Assembly (NCBI GenBank): GCA_035293985.1
Contig: DATGLS010000037.1
Location: 310,001 to 374,000 of the forward strand
Origin: JAVDCA01 sp035293985
GTDB lineage: Bacteria > Pseudomonadota > Alphaproteobacteria > Rhizobiales > Xanthobacteraceae
Length of the DNA: 64,000 nt
Direction of reading: 5' to 3'
Under the pieces are notes generated by a model that was given only the letters and a program-made list of their open reading frames with translations, ran no database searches and had not been told where the DNA came from. The position numbers and the translations under genes are program-made. Below are positions 1 through 9,114 of this stretch, piece after piece (position 1 is the first letter of the stretch; each line of letters starts with the position of its first letter).

Positions 1-251
1 TTTCCCTGCGTCCGCGCGCGGTCAACCACCCTACGCCGCCTCAAAAGCAAACCGCGCCCGACGCGGTGCGGCTCCGGACGCGCGAATGTCACTCTGCACT
101 TAATGCCATGCGCCGTTCGCGCCGGCATCGCAAGCACAATCCAATCTATCCCCGCTATTCAGGGTCGGGCCGACGATCGCGCGATGTCGGCGCTTGATGT
201 CGCCATGACGCTGAGGCGGCGGGAAGGCGCGCATCACGGGACTTCCGCCAG

Positions 252-306
252 GAGCCGAATACGAGCCGAATACGAGCCAGATGCGAGCCAGATACGCGCC
301 CGATAC
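252..306. repeat. 11-bp degenerate tandem repeat, five units
   Basis: Five consecutive 11-bp units of the form gagccgaatac / gagccagatac / gcgcccgatac run without gaps; units 1 and 2 are identical. The repeat sits in the roughly 500-base stretch before the first gene. I see no convincing gene or promoter in the rest of bases 1-496. Confidence 0.75.
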
Positions 307-496
307 GAGATCATGGCGCCTTCCCCGACGTGCGGGCTTCGGGCTAGATTTTGCCGTGACGATCCGAACGGGTGTTTGCATCCGGCACGTGACGAGCAAC
401 GGAGATGCCGATGATGCATCAGGATGTTCGCGGTTTTCGCGGCCCTCGCCGGCGCGACAGGATCAGCGGGTGCCCAGGAATGGCCGACCGCTTGCC

Positions 497-1486
497 ATGA
501 ACCTTCGTCGCCGGGATCTTCTGCAAATCGCGGGCGCTGCCGCCGCGCTCCCCATCGTGTCGCCGACCGCAAGGGCGGACACGAGTGCGGACACGTATCC
601 GGCGCGGCCGGTGCGCATCATCGTTCCGTTCGGCGCCGGCGGCCCGTCCGACATCGTCACGCGCCTGGTCGGCCAATCCTTGTCGGCGCGGCTCGGCCAG
701 CAATTCATCGTCGAGGACCGACCGGGCGGCAGCGGCAATATCGGGACCGAGGCCGTCGTTCGCGCAGCCCCGGATGGCTACACGCTGCTGATGGTCGGTC
801 CGCCGAACGCGACGAATGCGACGCTGTACGACGATCTCAGGTTCGACTTCATCCGCGACATCGCACCCGTCGCCCTCATCGGCCGCGTCACCGTCATCAT
901 GGTGGTGAACCCGTCGGTGCCGGCGAAGTCCGTCCCCGAGTTCATCGCTTACGCCAGGGCCAATCCCGGCAAGATCGACATGGGATCCGCCGGCAACGGA
1001 ACGACCGCGCATATGTCGGGCGAGCTGTTCAAGATGCTGGCCGGCGTCGAGCTGGTTCACGTCCCCTACCGCAGCCAGGCGCAAGCGCTCGCCGACCTGA
1101 TCGCCGGGCGGGTCCAGGTGATGTTCGACACCACGCCGCCGTATCTGCCGCACATCAAGGCGGGCGAGCTGCGCGCGCTGGCGGTGGGGAGCGCAAAACA
1201 CTGGGCGGCCATGCCGGAGCTGCCGACCATCGCGGCGTCCGTGCCCGGCTACGAGTCGGGCGGCTTTTACGGGTTCGGGGCGCCGCGCGGCACGCCGTCC
1301 GCGATCATCGGCAAGCTCAACGCGGCGACCAACGCCAGCCTGAACGACGCGACCGTGAAAGCGCGGCTTACCGACCTCGGCGTGACGGCACTTCCGGGTA
1401 CGCCTGCCGATTTCGGCAAGTTGATCGCCGACGAAACCGAGAAGTGGGGCAAGGTCATCCGGACGGCGCACATAAAACCCGAGTAG
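497..1486 (+). CDS. Bug/TctC-family tripartite tricarboxylate transporter substrate-binding protein
   Basis: A periplasmic solute receptor of 329 aa, usual for the family. The N-terminus MNLRRRDLLQIAGAAAAL is a twin-arginine-like signal peptide ending near ARA. The family landmark follows at about residues 35-55 (ARPVRIIVPFGAGGPSDIVT), then a GSGNIGTEAV segment and a C-terminal PGTPADFGKLIADETEKW region. An in-frame extension back to base 281 has no signal features, so the ATG at 497 is chosen. Bug proteins bind small carboxylates and similar molecules and deliver them to TctA/TctB membrane proteins. Neither partner lies in this window, so it is an orphan here. The ligand cannot be read from sequence. 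Confidence 0.9.
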   Translation: MNLRRRDLLQIAGAAAALPIVSPTARADTSADTYPARPVRIIVPFGAGGPSDIVTRLVGQSLSARLGQQFIVEDRPGGSGNIGTEAVVRAAPDGYTLLMVGPPNATNATLYDDLRFDFIRDIAPVALIGRVTVIMVVNPSVPAKSVPEFIAYARANPGKIDMGSAGNGTTAHMSGELFKMLAGVELVHVPYRSQAQALADLIAGRVQVMFDTTPPYLPHIKAGELRALAVGSAKHWAAMPELPTIAASVPGYESGGFYGFGAPRGTPSAIIGKLNAATNASLNDATVKARLTDLGVTALPGTPADFGKLIADETEKWGKVIRTAHIKPE

Positions 1487-1525
1487 TACGGCTTCGCCTC
1501 TCAATGGCTCGCTGGCGAGACGTTC

Positions 1526-3127
1526 ATGAGGAAGCATAGGCTCCGATTACCGAGCGCCGGCGCGACTGCGGCCTTCATCGGCCTATCCATGATCGTCGCA
1601 ACCGCCGCGGCGCAGTCCGTCTCGGTTGCGCCGGCGACGATGCCACGCGTCGGCACGGTCGACGAACGCTATCAATCCTATAACGTGGAAATGGTCGAGG
1701 TGACGGGCGGAAGGTTCTGGCGCCCGTATGGCTTGGATCCAAAGGCCTCCCGCCGGCAAGCTCCGCCGTCCGCGGTCGGCACGGCGCAGGGCCATACCCC
1801 GACGGGCATGAGCTCGACCCTCCATGCGTATCGGCCCCCGATTGATCTGACGAATGCGCGCCTGCGCAAGCTCGCCGCCGCTCTCGGACCTTCCTATATG
1901 CGGGTCAGCGGGACGTGGGCCAACAACACCTATTTCGCGGACACCGACCAAACATCCGGTGACCCACCGCCGGGATTCGGGAGCGTGCTCACCCGCCAGC
2001 AATGGCGCGGCGTCGTCGACTTCGCCAAGGCCGTCGACGCCGGCATCGTGACCTCTTTCGCCATCGGCATCGGAACGCGCGATGCCCAAGGCGCCTGGAC
2101 CGCGGAACAAGCAGGCCGCTTTCTTGCCTATACGCGCTCGATCGGGGGCCGCATCGTCGCCGCGGAGTGGATGAACGAGCCGAACCTGGCCGTCATGGGG
2201 GGCGCGCCTGCCGGCTATTCTGCCGCGGACTACGGACGCGATTTCAAGATCTTCCACGCGTTCGCGAGGCATGCGGCGCCCGACATGCTGATCCTCGGCC
2301 CCGGCGCGGTCGGCATCACCTCCGGCCATGCCGACGCAGCGGCGCTGACGGCGCACAACATCCTCGCGGCCTCGTCGCCCGCCCATGTCGACGTCCTCTC
2401 GTATCACCACTACGGCGCGCTCTCACTTCGTTGCGTGGCCCAGGATCATCAGACCACGCCGGCAGCGGCGCTCTCGGAAGAGTGGCTGCGGCGCACGGAC
2501 GAGGCTCTCGCCTTTCACCGCAAGCTCCGCGACGAGCTCGAGCCCGGCCGGCCAATCTGGCTGACCGAAACCGCGGAGGCGGCGTGCGGCGGCGATCCGT
2601 GGGCCGGCACGTTTCTCGATACTTTCCGCTATCTCGACCAGCTCGGCCGCCTCGCCAGTCAGGGCGTGCAGGTCGTCGCCCACAACACGCTGGTCGCGAG
2701 CGACTACGGGCTCCTGAACGACAAGACGCTGGAGCCCAAGCCGAACTACTGGGGGGCCCTGCTGTGGCGGCGGCTCATGGGGACGACGGTGCTCGAGGCC
2801 GGCGTTCCGATCCGCGAAGGCCTCCACGTCTATGCGCATTGCCTGCGCGGCACGTCGGGAGGCGTGGCGCTCCTCGCGATCAACAATAGCCGGACACGAT
2901 CGACTTCGCTCGCGCTCCCGGTCGAGGCTGACGGCTTTTCGCTCACGGCCGAGGAGCTCGAGGCGTCTCATGTCAGTCTGAACGGACACGAGCTCGGACT
3001 CGGCGCCAGTGACGAGCTTCCCGCCTTCAGAGAAAGGCGTCTTGGGCCAGGCGACGTAGAGCTTGCCCCCGCGAGCATCACGTTCCTGGCAATCGCGGAT
3101 GCAAGAAACCCAAGTTGCCGCAGCTGA
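1526..3127 (+). CDS. Secreted GH79-like glycoside hydrolase (heparanase/beta-glucuronidase clan)
   Basis: A 533-aa protein with an N-terminal signal peptide (about residues 1-29, ending TAAAQS), so exported. The TIM-barrel part carries the clan landmarks: SYNVEMVEV near residue 51, YMRVSGTWANNTYF near 124, the acid/base glutamate in EWMNEPN (E218) and the likely nucleophile in WLTETAEA (E348). A beta-rich domain follows to the C-terminus. GH79 enzymes cleave glucuronic-acid-containing glycans. The substrate here is unknown. It starts 39 bases after the binding-protein gene on the same strand, so co-transcription is possible. It ends 35 bases before the convergent OPT transporter gene. Confidence 0.75.
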   Translation: MRKHRLRLPSAGATAAFIGLSMIVATAAAQSVSVAPATMPRVGTVDERYQSYNVEMVEVTGGRFWRPYGLDPKASRRQAPPSAVGTAQGHTPTGMSSTLHAYRPPIDLTNARLRKLAAALGPSYMRVSGTWANNTYFADTDQTSGDPPPGFGSVLTRQQWRGVVDFAKAVDAGIVTSFAIGIGTRDAQGAWTAEQAGRFLAYTRSIGGRIVAAEWMNEPNLAVMGGAPAGYSAADYGRDFKIFHAFARHAAPDMLILGPGAVGITSGHADAAALTAHNILAASSPAHVDVLSYHHYGALSLRCVAQDHQTTPAAALSEEWLRRTDEALAFHRKLRDELEPGRPIWLTETAEAACGGDPWAGTFLDTFRYLDQLGRLASQGVQVVAHNTLVASDYGLLNDKTLEPKPNYWGALLWRRLMGTTVLEAGVPIREGLHVYAHCLRGTSGGVALLAINNSRTRSTSLALPVEADGFSLTAEELEASHVSLNGHELGLGASDELPAFRERRLGPGDVELAPASITFLAIADARNPSCRS

Positions 3128-3162
3128 AGACGGATCGCAAAGCTCGCGCCCGGCCGGGATGA

Positions 3163-5079
3163 TCACCGCCCCAGAAACTTGCTCAGCATGCCGCCGCCGT
3201 TCTCCCAGAACACCAGCGCCACGCCCATCAGCGAGCCGCCGGCGACCACGCCCGATGCGATCGGCAAGGTCAGCTCCTCGGCAAGCTGCGGTCTGCGGCG
3301 CTCGACCACGAGCGCGATCAGCGCGCCGAGGAAGAACAAGAGCCCGTAGTACCAGTTGAACACCCAGGCGAGGCCGAAGGCAGACGCCGAGGGAAGATAG
3401 TCGCGATATCGCGGCAGCACGGCTGGTGCGAGGGTGAGCGCGACGCCGACGATGCCGCCGGCGAGGATCAGCCACAGCTTGGCGGGTTCGAGCGACGTGA
3501 GGCCGCGGGCGAGCGCGATGGCGACGGCGGACCAGGTCTGCGCGGCCGGCGCCGGGAACTGGTCGGTGCCGAGCACCGATGCGTCCGGCACCAGCGCCGC
3601 GAACGTGAGGACGCTGACGATCGTGCCGATGAAGATGCCGGAGAATTGCGCCACGAACTGCCGGCGCGGGTTGGCGCCCAGGAGATAACCGCTCTTGAGG
3701 TCGGTGAGCAGGTCGGCGGATGATGTCGCGGCGCCGGCCGTGATGTTGGCGCTCATCAGGTTGATGTTGACGTTGCCCGGGCTCATCGCGCCGAAGAAAA
3801 GCTGCGTGACCTTGCCCATGGCGCCGACCGGCGTGGTGTCGGTCTCGCCGGTGACGCGGCAGGCGACGAGCGCCAGCCAGAAGGCGAGCAGCACCGCGAC
3901 GATGCTCTGCCAGACCGGCATCGCGAAGCTGACGTGCCCGAGCCACGCCAGCGCGACGAGCGACACGATCTGGCCGGCGGCGAACCAGCTCATCGGCGCC
4001 TCGACACGGCTCCACTCGCTCCGGGTGGCGGGCTTGAAGGTGAGCATATGTGCGAGATCGTCGAACGCACGCAACGCGGTGCGCCAGGTCATAAGGAAGC
4101 TCACCAGCCCGGCGGCCACCATGCAGGACGAGCCGAACCACAGCGTCCATTGCACGATGGTCGCGAAGCCCGTGCCTTCGATGACGCCGTTGCGCTGCAG
4201 AATCGGCACGACCACGGCCCAGCACAATGTGCCGGAGATCAACACGGTGGCGCAGACCCGCATACCGATGATGGCGCCGGCGGCGAGAAAGATGAAATCC
4301 CAGGAGAAGATGACGGTGCGGCCGGCCCACGCCGCGTAGTGACTGCCGAGCAGCCACTTCTGCAGGTCGACCAGCAGCGCCGCGCTGGAAAAGCGTCCGA
4401 GGCTTGGGGCGATCGTAGCGAGACCTTCCGCCCAGATCTTGTCGAGCGCGGCAATGAGCCCCGCGAGGCCCAGCGCCTTGGCGGCGCGCAGGCCGCGGGA
4501 GCTTCTGGCATGCAGCGCGCGCAAGGTCTCGGCCGCCGCGATGCCGGACGGAAAGCGCAGCTGCTCGATATTGATCATCTGCCGCTTCATCGGGATCGCC
4601 ATCGTCACGCCGAGCACGGCGAGGAAGAATACCCAGGCGAGCATCAGCGGCACCGACATCGACTGGTGATTGATGATGATGTAGGCCGCAAAGGCGGAGA
4701 TCAGCGTGCCGCCGGTGGAGTAGCCGGCGGCGCTCGCGGTCGACTGCATGCAATTGTTCTCGAGGATGGTCATCGGCGTGCGGGCGACGCCGATCTTGAG
4801 CAGGCTCGTCCAGATCGCGTACGACAGAATGCTCGCCGTGATGGCGACGCCGAAGCCCCAGCCGGCCTTGAGCCCGATGTAGAGGTTGGTCAGCGACAGC
4901 AGCCCGCCGAGACACGCGCCCATCAGCACCGCCCGCACGGTCAACTGCGCCATGCGGTCGCCGCGGCCGCGATAGACCTGCTCGTACCATTGTCGCTCGA
5001 TCTCGTCGGGCGTGCCTGCAAATGCGGCGACGTGCAGCGGCGGGTCCGGCTCGTCGGTGGCTTCAACCGAGAGATTCAT
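3163..5079 (-). CDS. OPT-family oligopeptide/metal-chelate transporter
   Basis: A 638-aa inner-membrane protein with about 14-16 hydrophobic segments. OPT hallmarks are visible in order: NLYIGLKAGWGFGVAITASILSY in the first third (shown by the short run NLYIGLKAGWGFG), NNCMQSTASAAGYSTGG, and GAMSPGNVNINLMSANIT. OPT proteins import peptides or metal chelates with protons. The bacterial branch is poorly characterised, so the substrate is open. The start MNLSVEATDEPDPP is chosen over a longer frame back to 5319, because that extension is arginine-rich repeat-derived translation. A short hydrophilic N-terminus with an RQWYEQVYRG segment precedes the first helix. Confidence 0.88.
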   Translation of the reverse strand: MNLSVEATDEPDPPLHVAAFAGTPDEIERQWYEQVYRGRGDRMAQLTVRAVLMGACLGGLLSLTNLYIGLKAGWGFGVAITASILSYAIWTSLLKIGVARTPMTILENNCMQSTASAAGYSTGGTLISAFAAYIIINHQSMSVPLMLAWVFFLAVLGVTMAIPMKRQMINIEQLRFPSGIAAAETLRALHARSSRGLRAAKALGLAGLIAALDKIWAEGLATIAPSLGRFSSAALLVDLQKWLLGSHYAAWAGRTVIFSWDFIFLAAGAIIGMRVCATVLISGTLCWAVVVPILQRNGVIEGTGFATIVQWTLWFGSSCMVAAGLVSFLMTWRTALRAFDDLAHMLTFKPATRSEWSRVEAPMSWFAAGQIVSLVALAWLGHVSFAMPVWQSIVAVLLAFWLALVACRVTGETDTTPVGAMGKVTQLFFGAMSPGNVNINLMSANITAGAATSSADLLTDLKSGYLLGANPRRQFVAQFSGIFIGTIVSVLTFAALVPDASVLGTDQFPAPAAQTWSAVAIALARGLTSLEPAKLWLILAGGIVGVALTLAPAVLPRYRDYLPSASAFGLAWVFNWYYGLLFFLGALIALVVERRRPQLAEELTLPIASGVVAGGSLMGVALVFWENGGGMLSKFLGR

Positions 5080-5194
5080 CTGGGGAACAGTGCCTTGGGT
5101 AGAGAAGGGGGCATCGATGGTGATCTCGGGCGGCCGTCCGCAGCGAATGAGCGCTTTTCCTTTTGTGCGGCGGGCACGGTGGCTGCGCTCCCTT

Positions 5195-5320
5195 CCCCGC
5201 GTGCGCCCGCGTGCGGGCGAGGCCGGGAAGGGGGCGCGCGCCCCTTGCTCCGGAGTCGCGGAGAGAGCCCTCTCCAACTCTCCCCGCAAGCGGCGGAGAG
5301 GGCGCAGAGACGAGTGCAAG
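5195..5320. repeat. Intergenic repeat-like, inverted-repeat-rich stretch
   Basis: The interval between the OPT gene and the next gene is rich in short inverted repeats (cccgcgtgcggg; ctctcc...ggagag with cccgcaagcgg). It resembles the gagaggg-type palindromes common between genes of Bradyrhizobium relatives. Related fragments recur near 5762-5800, 8274-8331 and 20860-20920. I see no gene in it. Confidence 0.5.
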
Positions 5321-5331
5321 CGGCGGAATCG

Positions 5332-5649
5332 TCACTTCTTCAGTCGTGCAGCATTCCCACTCCCGTCGTCGGCAGCGCGCGCCTCCACGACCCGTTGCAG
5401 CAAATTCGGCGACACGTTCCACCGCCCGTCCGCCTCGGTCACGACGGTGACGGTCTGCTTGTTGTAGCGTGTGACGATGCCGACCACGGGCGGGCGCCCG
5501 GCGGGCTGGAACATCACGCGGTCGCCGATGCTGAAATCGAGCATCTTCTTGTGCGAGCGCATCTGATGGAGAAAGCGCAGGCGCTCGACGATGCGGCGGT
5601 TGAGGTCGACGAGCTCGGCCTCGGTCAGGGCGTCGATATCGATCGGCAT
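5332..5649 (-). CDS. Conserved small protein with SH3-like C-terminal region
   Basis: 105 aa; I do not recognise a named family. The N-terminal half (residues 1-40) is a predicted amphipathic helix pair (LTEAELVDLNRRIVERLRFL). The second half looks like a small beta barrel: FSIGDRVMFQP, then VVGIVTRYNKQTVTVV, then WNVSPNLLQRV. That GDRV...G.V....T.TV pattern is typical of KOW/SH3-like folds that contact nucleic acid or protein. The start MPIDIDALTE is chosen because the upstream in-frame extension is low-quality translation of repeat-like DNA. No signal peptide; cytoplasmic. No functional link to its neighbours is evident. Confidence 0.7.
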   Translation of the reverse strand: MPIDIDALTEAELVDLNRRIVERLRFLHQMRSHKKMLDFSIGDRVMFQPAGRPPVVGIVTRYNKQTVTVVTEADGRWNVSPNLLQRVVEARAADDGSGNAARLKK

Positions 5650-5924
5650 TCGGGGTCCCGGTAGCAAAAGATGTGCGGCCACTGCGACCGCCGAAGGTGA
5701 CCACGGCGTGGCGGTGCTGTCGAGGGCATTCGCGCGTGAGATGTGTACGGTGCTCGCGCTGCCTCTTCGCGCGTCTTCGCAGGGAGAGGGTCGGGGTGAG
5801 GGCTCTTTCCACGCACTCCGAACTGCCAATTCGAAGCAAGCGGCGCCCATCGCCCCAATCCTCGCCCTCTGCCTACGTCGTAACTACAGGAGAGGGAGCT
5901 TCGCGCCGTCGCAAGCGTCTTGCG

Positions 5925-5950
5925 GGAACCAGCTGCACCGCCGCCGCGTT
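5925..5950 (+). promoter_or_regulatory. EcfG-type promoter (GGAAC-N17-CGTT)
   Basis: GGAAC at 5925-5929 and CGTT at 5947-5950 are separated by 17 bases. This matches exactly the known alphaproteobacterial EcfG general-stress consensus. It lies 92 bases upstream of the debranching-enzyme start and points at it. Confidence 0.75.
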
Positions 5951-6042
5951 GAGCGAGACAGGTCGGTGGCCGGCGCGCGTCGTGCGTGGGGGCGGTCGCG
6001 CGATCGCGCGCGCATTCGTCCGCCCCATCTGCGAGGTTCGCC

Positions 6043-8226
6043 ATGCAGCAGCCGGCTCATCCGAGCGCCGAACGGATTCCGGAGGAGCCGTTCGCGGTCG
6101 TGGCGAGCGCATCGACGGCGCATCCGCACCGCACGCTGAAGCACGGCGACACATTCATTCTGGTCGATACGCACGGCGACATCGGCGTCTTTCCCGAGGG
6201 CGGGGAGGGCCTCTTCCATTGCGATACGCGGTTTCTGTCGCGGCTCGCGCTCACATTGGAGGGCGCGCGGCCGCTGCTGCTCGGCTCCAATCTCTATGAC
6301 GACAACTCGATGCTCACCGTCGACCTCACCAACCCGGATCTCTGGCGCGGCGGGCACATCGCATTGCCCAAGGACACCATCCACATGGTGCGCACCATTT
6401 TCCTATGGCAAGGGACCGCCTACCAGCGGATGGCCATCGGCAATTACGGCGAGCAGCCGGTCGAGCTCAATCTCGCGATGACGTTCGATGCCGATTTTGC
6501 CGATTTGTTCGAGGTGCGCGGCACGCCGCGCCGGCGGCACGGGACGATAGCGCGCAGCGTCATCGAACCGTCCCGCGTGCTGATGTCCTATCGCGGGCTC
6601 GACGGCAAGGCGCGGCGCACGGCGCTCGCCTTCGATCCCGATCCGACCCTGCTGCAGGCCAAGTCGGCGTCCTACCGGATCGCGCTCGAGCCTGGTCAGG
6701 TGAGGACGATCTATGTGTTCGCGAGCTGCGACGGGGAGGTGATGCCGAAGCCGCGGCCGTTCCTGCGCGGCCTGCGCTCGGCGCGGCGCGACCTGCGCAA
6801 CGCCTCGCGCAACGCCACCACGGTCGAGACCGGCAACGACATCTTCAACGAGGTGCTGTGCCGATCGATGTCCGATCTGTGCATGTTGATCACCGACACG
6901 CCGGAAGGACCTTATCCCTACGCCGGCATTCCCTGGTACTCGACCACGTTCGGCCGCGACGGCCTCGTCACCGCGATGCAGATGCTCGCGTTCCGTCCGC
7001 AGATCGCGCGCGGCGTGCTGCGGCGGCTCGCCGCCTACCAGGCGAAGGAGGCCGATCCGCTCGCCGACGCGCAGCCGGGAAAAATCCTGCACGAGATGCG
7101 CGCCGGCGAGATGGCGGCGCTGCGCGAGGTGCCGTTCGGGCTTTATTACGGCAGCGTCGATTCGACGCCGCTGTTCGTGCTGCTCGCCGGCATGTATGCC
7201 GAACGCACCGGCGACGATGCGACCATCGCCGAGCTGTGGCCCGCGATCGAGGCCGCGCTCGCCTGGATCGACGGCCCCGGCGACCGCGACGGCGACGGCT
7301 TCTACGAGTATTATCGCGAGACCGAGCAGGGATTGGCCAACCAGGGCTGGAAGGATTCCTGGGACTCGATCTTCCACGCCGACGGCCGGCTCGCCGAAGG
7401 ACCGATCGCGCTCGCCGAGGTGCAGGGCTACGTCTTCGCCGCGAAGCGTCTTGCCGCGCGTTGCGCGCGGCGCATGGGGCGCGACGCACAGGCGGACAAG
7501 CTCGACGACGAGGCGGCGCGGCTCGCCGCCGCGTTCGAGGCGGCGTTCTGGGTGCCTGAGCTCGGCACCTATGCGATTGCGCTCGACGGCGACAAGAAGC
7601 CGTGCCGCGTGCGCACCTCGAACGCCGGACAGGTCCTGTTCAGCGGCATCTGCGCGCCGGAGCGCGCGGCCGAGATCGCGCACGACCTGATGCGCCCGCA
7701 CTTCTTCTCCGGCTGGGGCATCCGCACGGTCGCGCATGGGGAGGCGCGCTACAATCCGATGTCCTACCACAATGGCTCGATCTGGCCGCATGACAACGCG
7801 CTGATCGCGCTCGGGCTCGCGCGTTACGGGCTCAAGCGCGCGGTCGAGCAGGTGTTTCAGGGCTTGTTCGACGCCGCGAGCTACATGGATCTGCGCCGCC
7901 TGCCCGAGCTTTATTGCGGCTTCGCGCGGCGGCGCGGACGCGGGCCGACGCTCTACCCGGTCGCCTGCGCGCCGCAGGCGTGGGCGAGCGCGACGCCGTT
8001 CTCGCTGATCGAGGCCGCGCTCGGGCTCGAGTTCGATCCGCCCGCGCGCGAGATCCGCCTGCGCAACCCGCGCCTGCCGTCCTTTCTCGGCGAGCTGACC
8101 CTGCGCAACCTGCAGCTCGGCGAGGCCAGCGTGGATCTCGTCGTGCGCCGGCACGCCGACGAGGTGTCGATGGAGTTGCTGCAGACCAGCGGCAAGATCC
8201 AGGTCACCGCGGTCTTCTCGCGGTGA
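6043..8226 (+). CDS. Amylo-alpha-1,6-glucosidase-like glycogen debranching enzyme
   Basis: 727 aa. The N-terminal beta domain (about residues 30-240) has the GDE_N-like motif LKHGDTFILVDTHGDI and CDTRFLSRLAL. The C-terminal (alpha/alpha)6 barrel has GIPWYSTTFGRDG, FGLYYGSVDSTPLFV, NQGWKDSWDSI and YHNGSIWPHDNALIALG. These belong to the bacterial amylo-1,6-glucosidase family, which trims branch points of glycogen-like glucans; it is often annotated from stress-related operons. No signal peptide, so cytoplasmic. The ATG at 6043 is chosen because earlier in-frame codons encode arginine-rich sequence and lie close to the EcfG-type promoter at 5925. It is transcribed alone, before a repeat at 8274. 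Confidence 0.88.
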   Translation: MQQPAHPSAERIPEEPFAVVASASTAHPHRTLKHGDTFILVDTHGDIGVFPEGGEGLFHCDTRFLSRLALTLEGARPLLLGSNLYDDNSMLTVDLTNPDLWRGGHIALPKDTIHMVRTIFLWQGTAYQRMAIGNYGEQPVELNLAMTFDADFADLFEVRGTPRRRHGTIARSVIEPSRVLMSYRGLDGKARRTALAFDPDPTLLQAKSASYRIALEPGQVRTIYVFASCDGEVMPKPRPFLRGLRSARRDLRNASRNATTVETGNDIFNEVLCRSMSDLCMLITDTPEGPYPYAGIPWYSTTFGRDGLVTAMQMLAFRPQIARGVLRRLAAYQAKEADPLADAQPGKILHEMRAGEMAALREVPFGLYYGSVDSTPLFVLLAGMYAERTGDDATIAELWPAIEAALAWIDGPGDRDGDGFYEYYRETEQGLANQGWKDSWDSIFHADGRLAEGPIALAEVQGYVFAAKRLAARCARRMGRDAQADKLDDEAARLAAAFEAAFWVPELGTYAIALDGDKKPCRVRTSNAGQVLFSGICAPERAAEIAHDLMRPHFFSGWGIRTVAHGEARYNPMSYHNGSIWPHDNALIALGLARYGLKRAVEQVFQGLFDAASYMDLRRLPELYCGFARRRGRGPTLYPVACAPQAWASATPFSLIEAALGLEFDPPAREIRLRNPRLPSFLGELTLRNLQLGEASVDLVVRRHADEVSMELLQTSGKIQVTAVFSR

Positions 8227-8273
8227 GGTGCGAGGCGAGTGCAGGGTAGGTGAGGTGAGTACAGTGCGGCGCT

Positions 8274-8331
8274 CCTTCTCCCCCCTTGAAGGGCGCTGGA
8301 GGGCGCTGAAGGGCCTTGGAGGGGGAGAAGG
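8274..8331. repeat. Palindromic intergenic element with internal direct repeats
   Basis: Arms ccttctccccc (8274-8284) and gggggagaagg (8321-8331) are perfect inverted repeats. The loop holds repeated gggcgctggagg-like units. It lies between the debranching enzyme and the next EcfG-type promoter and could form a hairpin on either strand. Confidence 0.65.
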
Positions 8332-8352
8332 GGACAGGCACGGGTGCCGGAC

Positions 8353-8378
8353 GGAACTCGTGCGGCGAGGCCGGCGTT
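8353..8378 (+). promoter_or_regulatory. EcfG-type promoter (GGAAC-N17-CGTT)
   Basis: GGAAC at 8353-8357 and CGTT at 8375-8378, spacing 17. It precedes the PRC-barrel/MFS pair. The position implies a transcript start near 8385, which favours the downstream ATG at 8425 over one at 8392. Confidence 0.75.
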
Positions 8379-8424
8379 GACCGAGGTTTACATGCATCGT
8401 CGCGGAACCGAGTTGCGAGGCGAT

Positions 8425-9114
8425 ATGCGCAGGCATCCGCAATGGGCTGTCGCCACGATGGCGGTCGCACTCACGATTTTATCCGGCGAGCCCGCGCTCG
8501 CTCGAGTTCATCATCACGGGCACCGGACCATTCACGCCAACCCACCGGCTCAGCCCGCGCCGCCGCCGACATCGGGCATGCGCACGAGCAGCGAGCCGAG
8601 CGCGCCGCAAAGTGTCGCCCAAGGCGTCGCCGGTGCCGGCAAGACCGGCGTGCCGCCGTCGCTCGGCGTGAAGGACGCCGAGCCGGTTCTCGGCAAGAGC
8701 GTCCACAGCAGCACGGGTGAGGACATGGGCCGCCTGGTCGACGTCATCGTCGATACGGACGGACGTCCGCGCGCCGCGATCATCGACTTCGGCGGCTTTC
8801 TCGGCGTCGGCAGCCGCAAGATCGCGGTCGACTGGAGCGTGCTGAAATTCGTGCCCGGCGATCCCAAGGGCAACGTGATCACGGTCGCGCTCACCAAGGA
8901 TCAGGTGAAGGCGGCGCCCGAGTTCAAGGAGGGAAGCCCCGTGGTCCCGCTCGGCGCGTCGGGAAGCCCGCCGCCACAAGCCGCGGCGCCGCCGCCCTCC
9001 GCTGCCGTCGCGCCGCCCGCTCCCGCCGCGCAGCCGCGCGCTCCGGCGGCGTCGCCAGCTGCGCCGGCGCCGCCGTCTGGTCCCGCGGCGCCGCCGCAGG
9101 CGCCGAAAAAATGA
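8425..9114 (+). CDS. Exported PRC-barrel domain protein with Pro/Ala-rich tail
   Basis: 229 aa. The signal peptide covers about residues 1-26 (ending EPALA). A linker leads to a PRC-barrel at about residues 85-165: VLGKSVHSSTGEDMGRLVDVIVD, DGRPRAAIIDFGGFLGVGSR and KIAVDWSVLKF are its landmarks, given here as separate short runs. The last 55 residues are almost entirely Pro and Ala, a low-complexity tail that may span the envelope or cell-wall layer. PRC-barrel proteins are common in rhizobial stress regulons; the role is not established. Start 8425 has GAGG four bases upstream; 8392 is the alternative. Its stop overlaps the MFS start (ATGA), so the two are translationally coupled. Confidence 0.82.
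   Translation: MRRHPQWAVATMAVALTILSGEPALARVHHHGHRTIHANPPAQPAPPPTSGMRTSSEPSAPQSVAQGVAGAGKTGVPPSLGVKDAEPVLGKSVHSSTGEDMGRLVDVIVDTDGRPRAAIIDFGGFLGVGSRKIAVDWSVLKFVPGDPKGNVITVALTKDQVKAAPEFKEGSPVVPLGASGSPPPQAAAPPPSAAVAPPAPAAQPRAPAASPAAPAPPSGPAAPPQAPKK

Noticed and set aside
252..306. Tandem array as a CRISPR
   Set aside because: Units are 11 bp, contiguous and without spacers; no cas gene in the window.
2423..4990. An 855-aa open frame on the minus strand over the GH79-like and OPT genes
   Set aside because: Arginine-rich shadow of two genes with clear domains; no ribosome site or domain of its own.
8392..9114. Earlier start for the PRC-barrel protein at 8392
   Set aside because: It would lie only 14 bases after the EcfG -10 and place a hydrophilic extension before the signal peptide.
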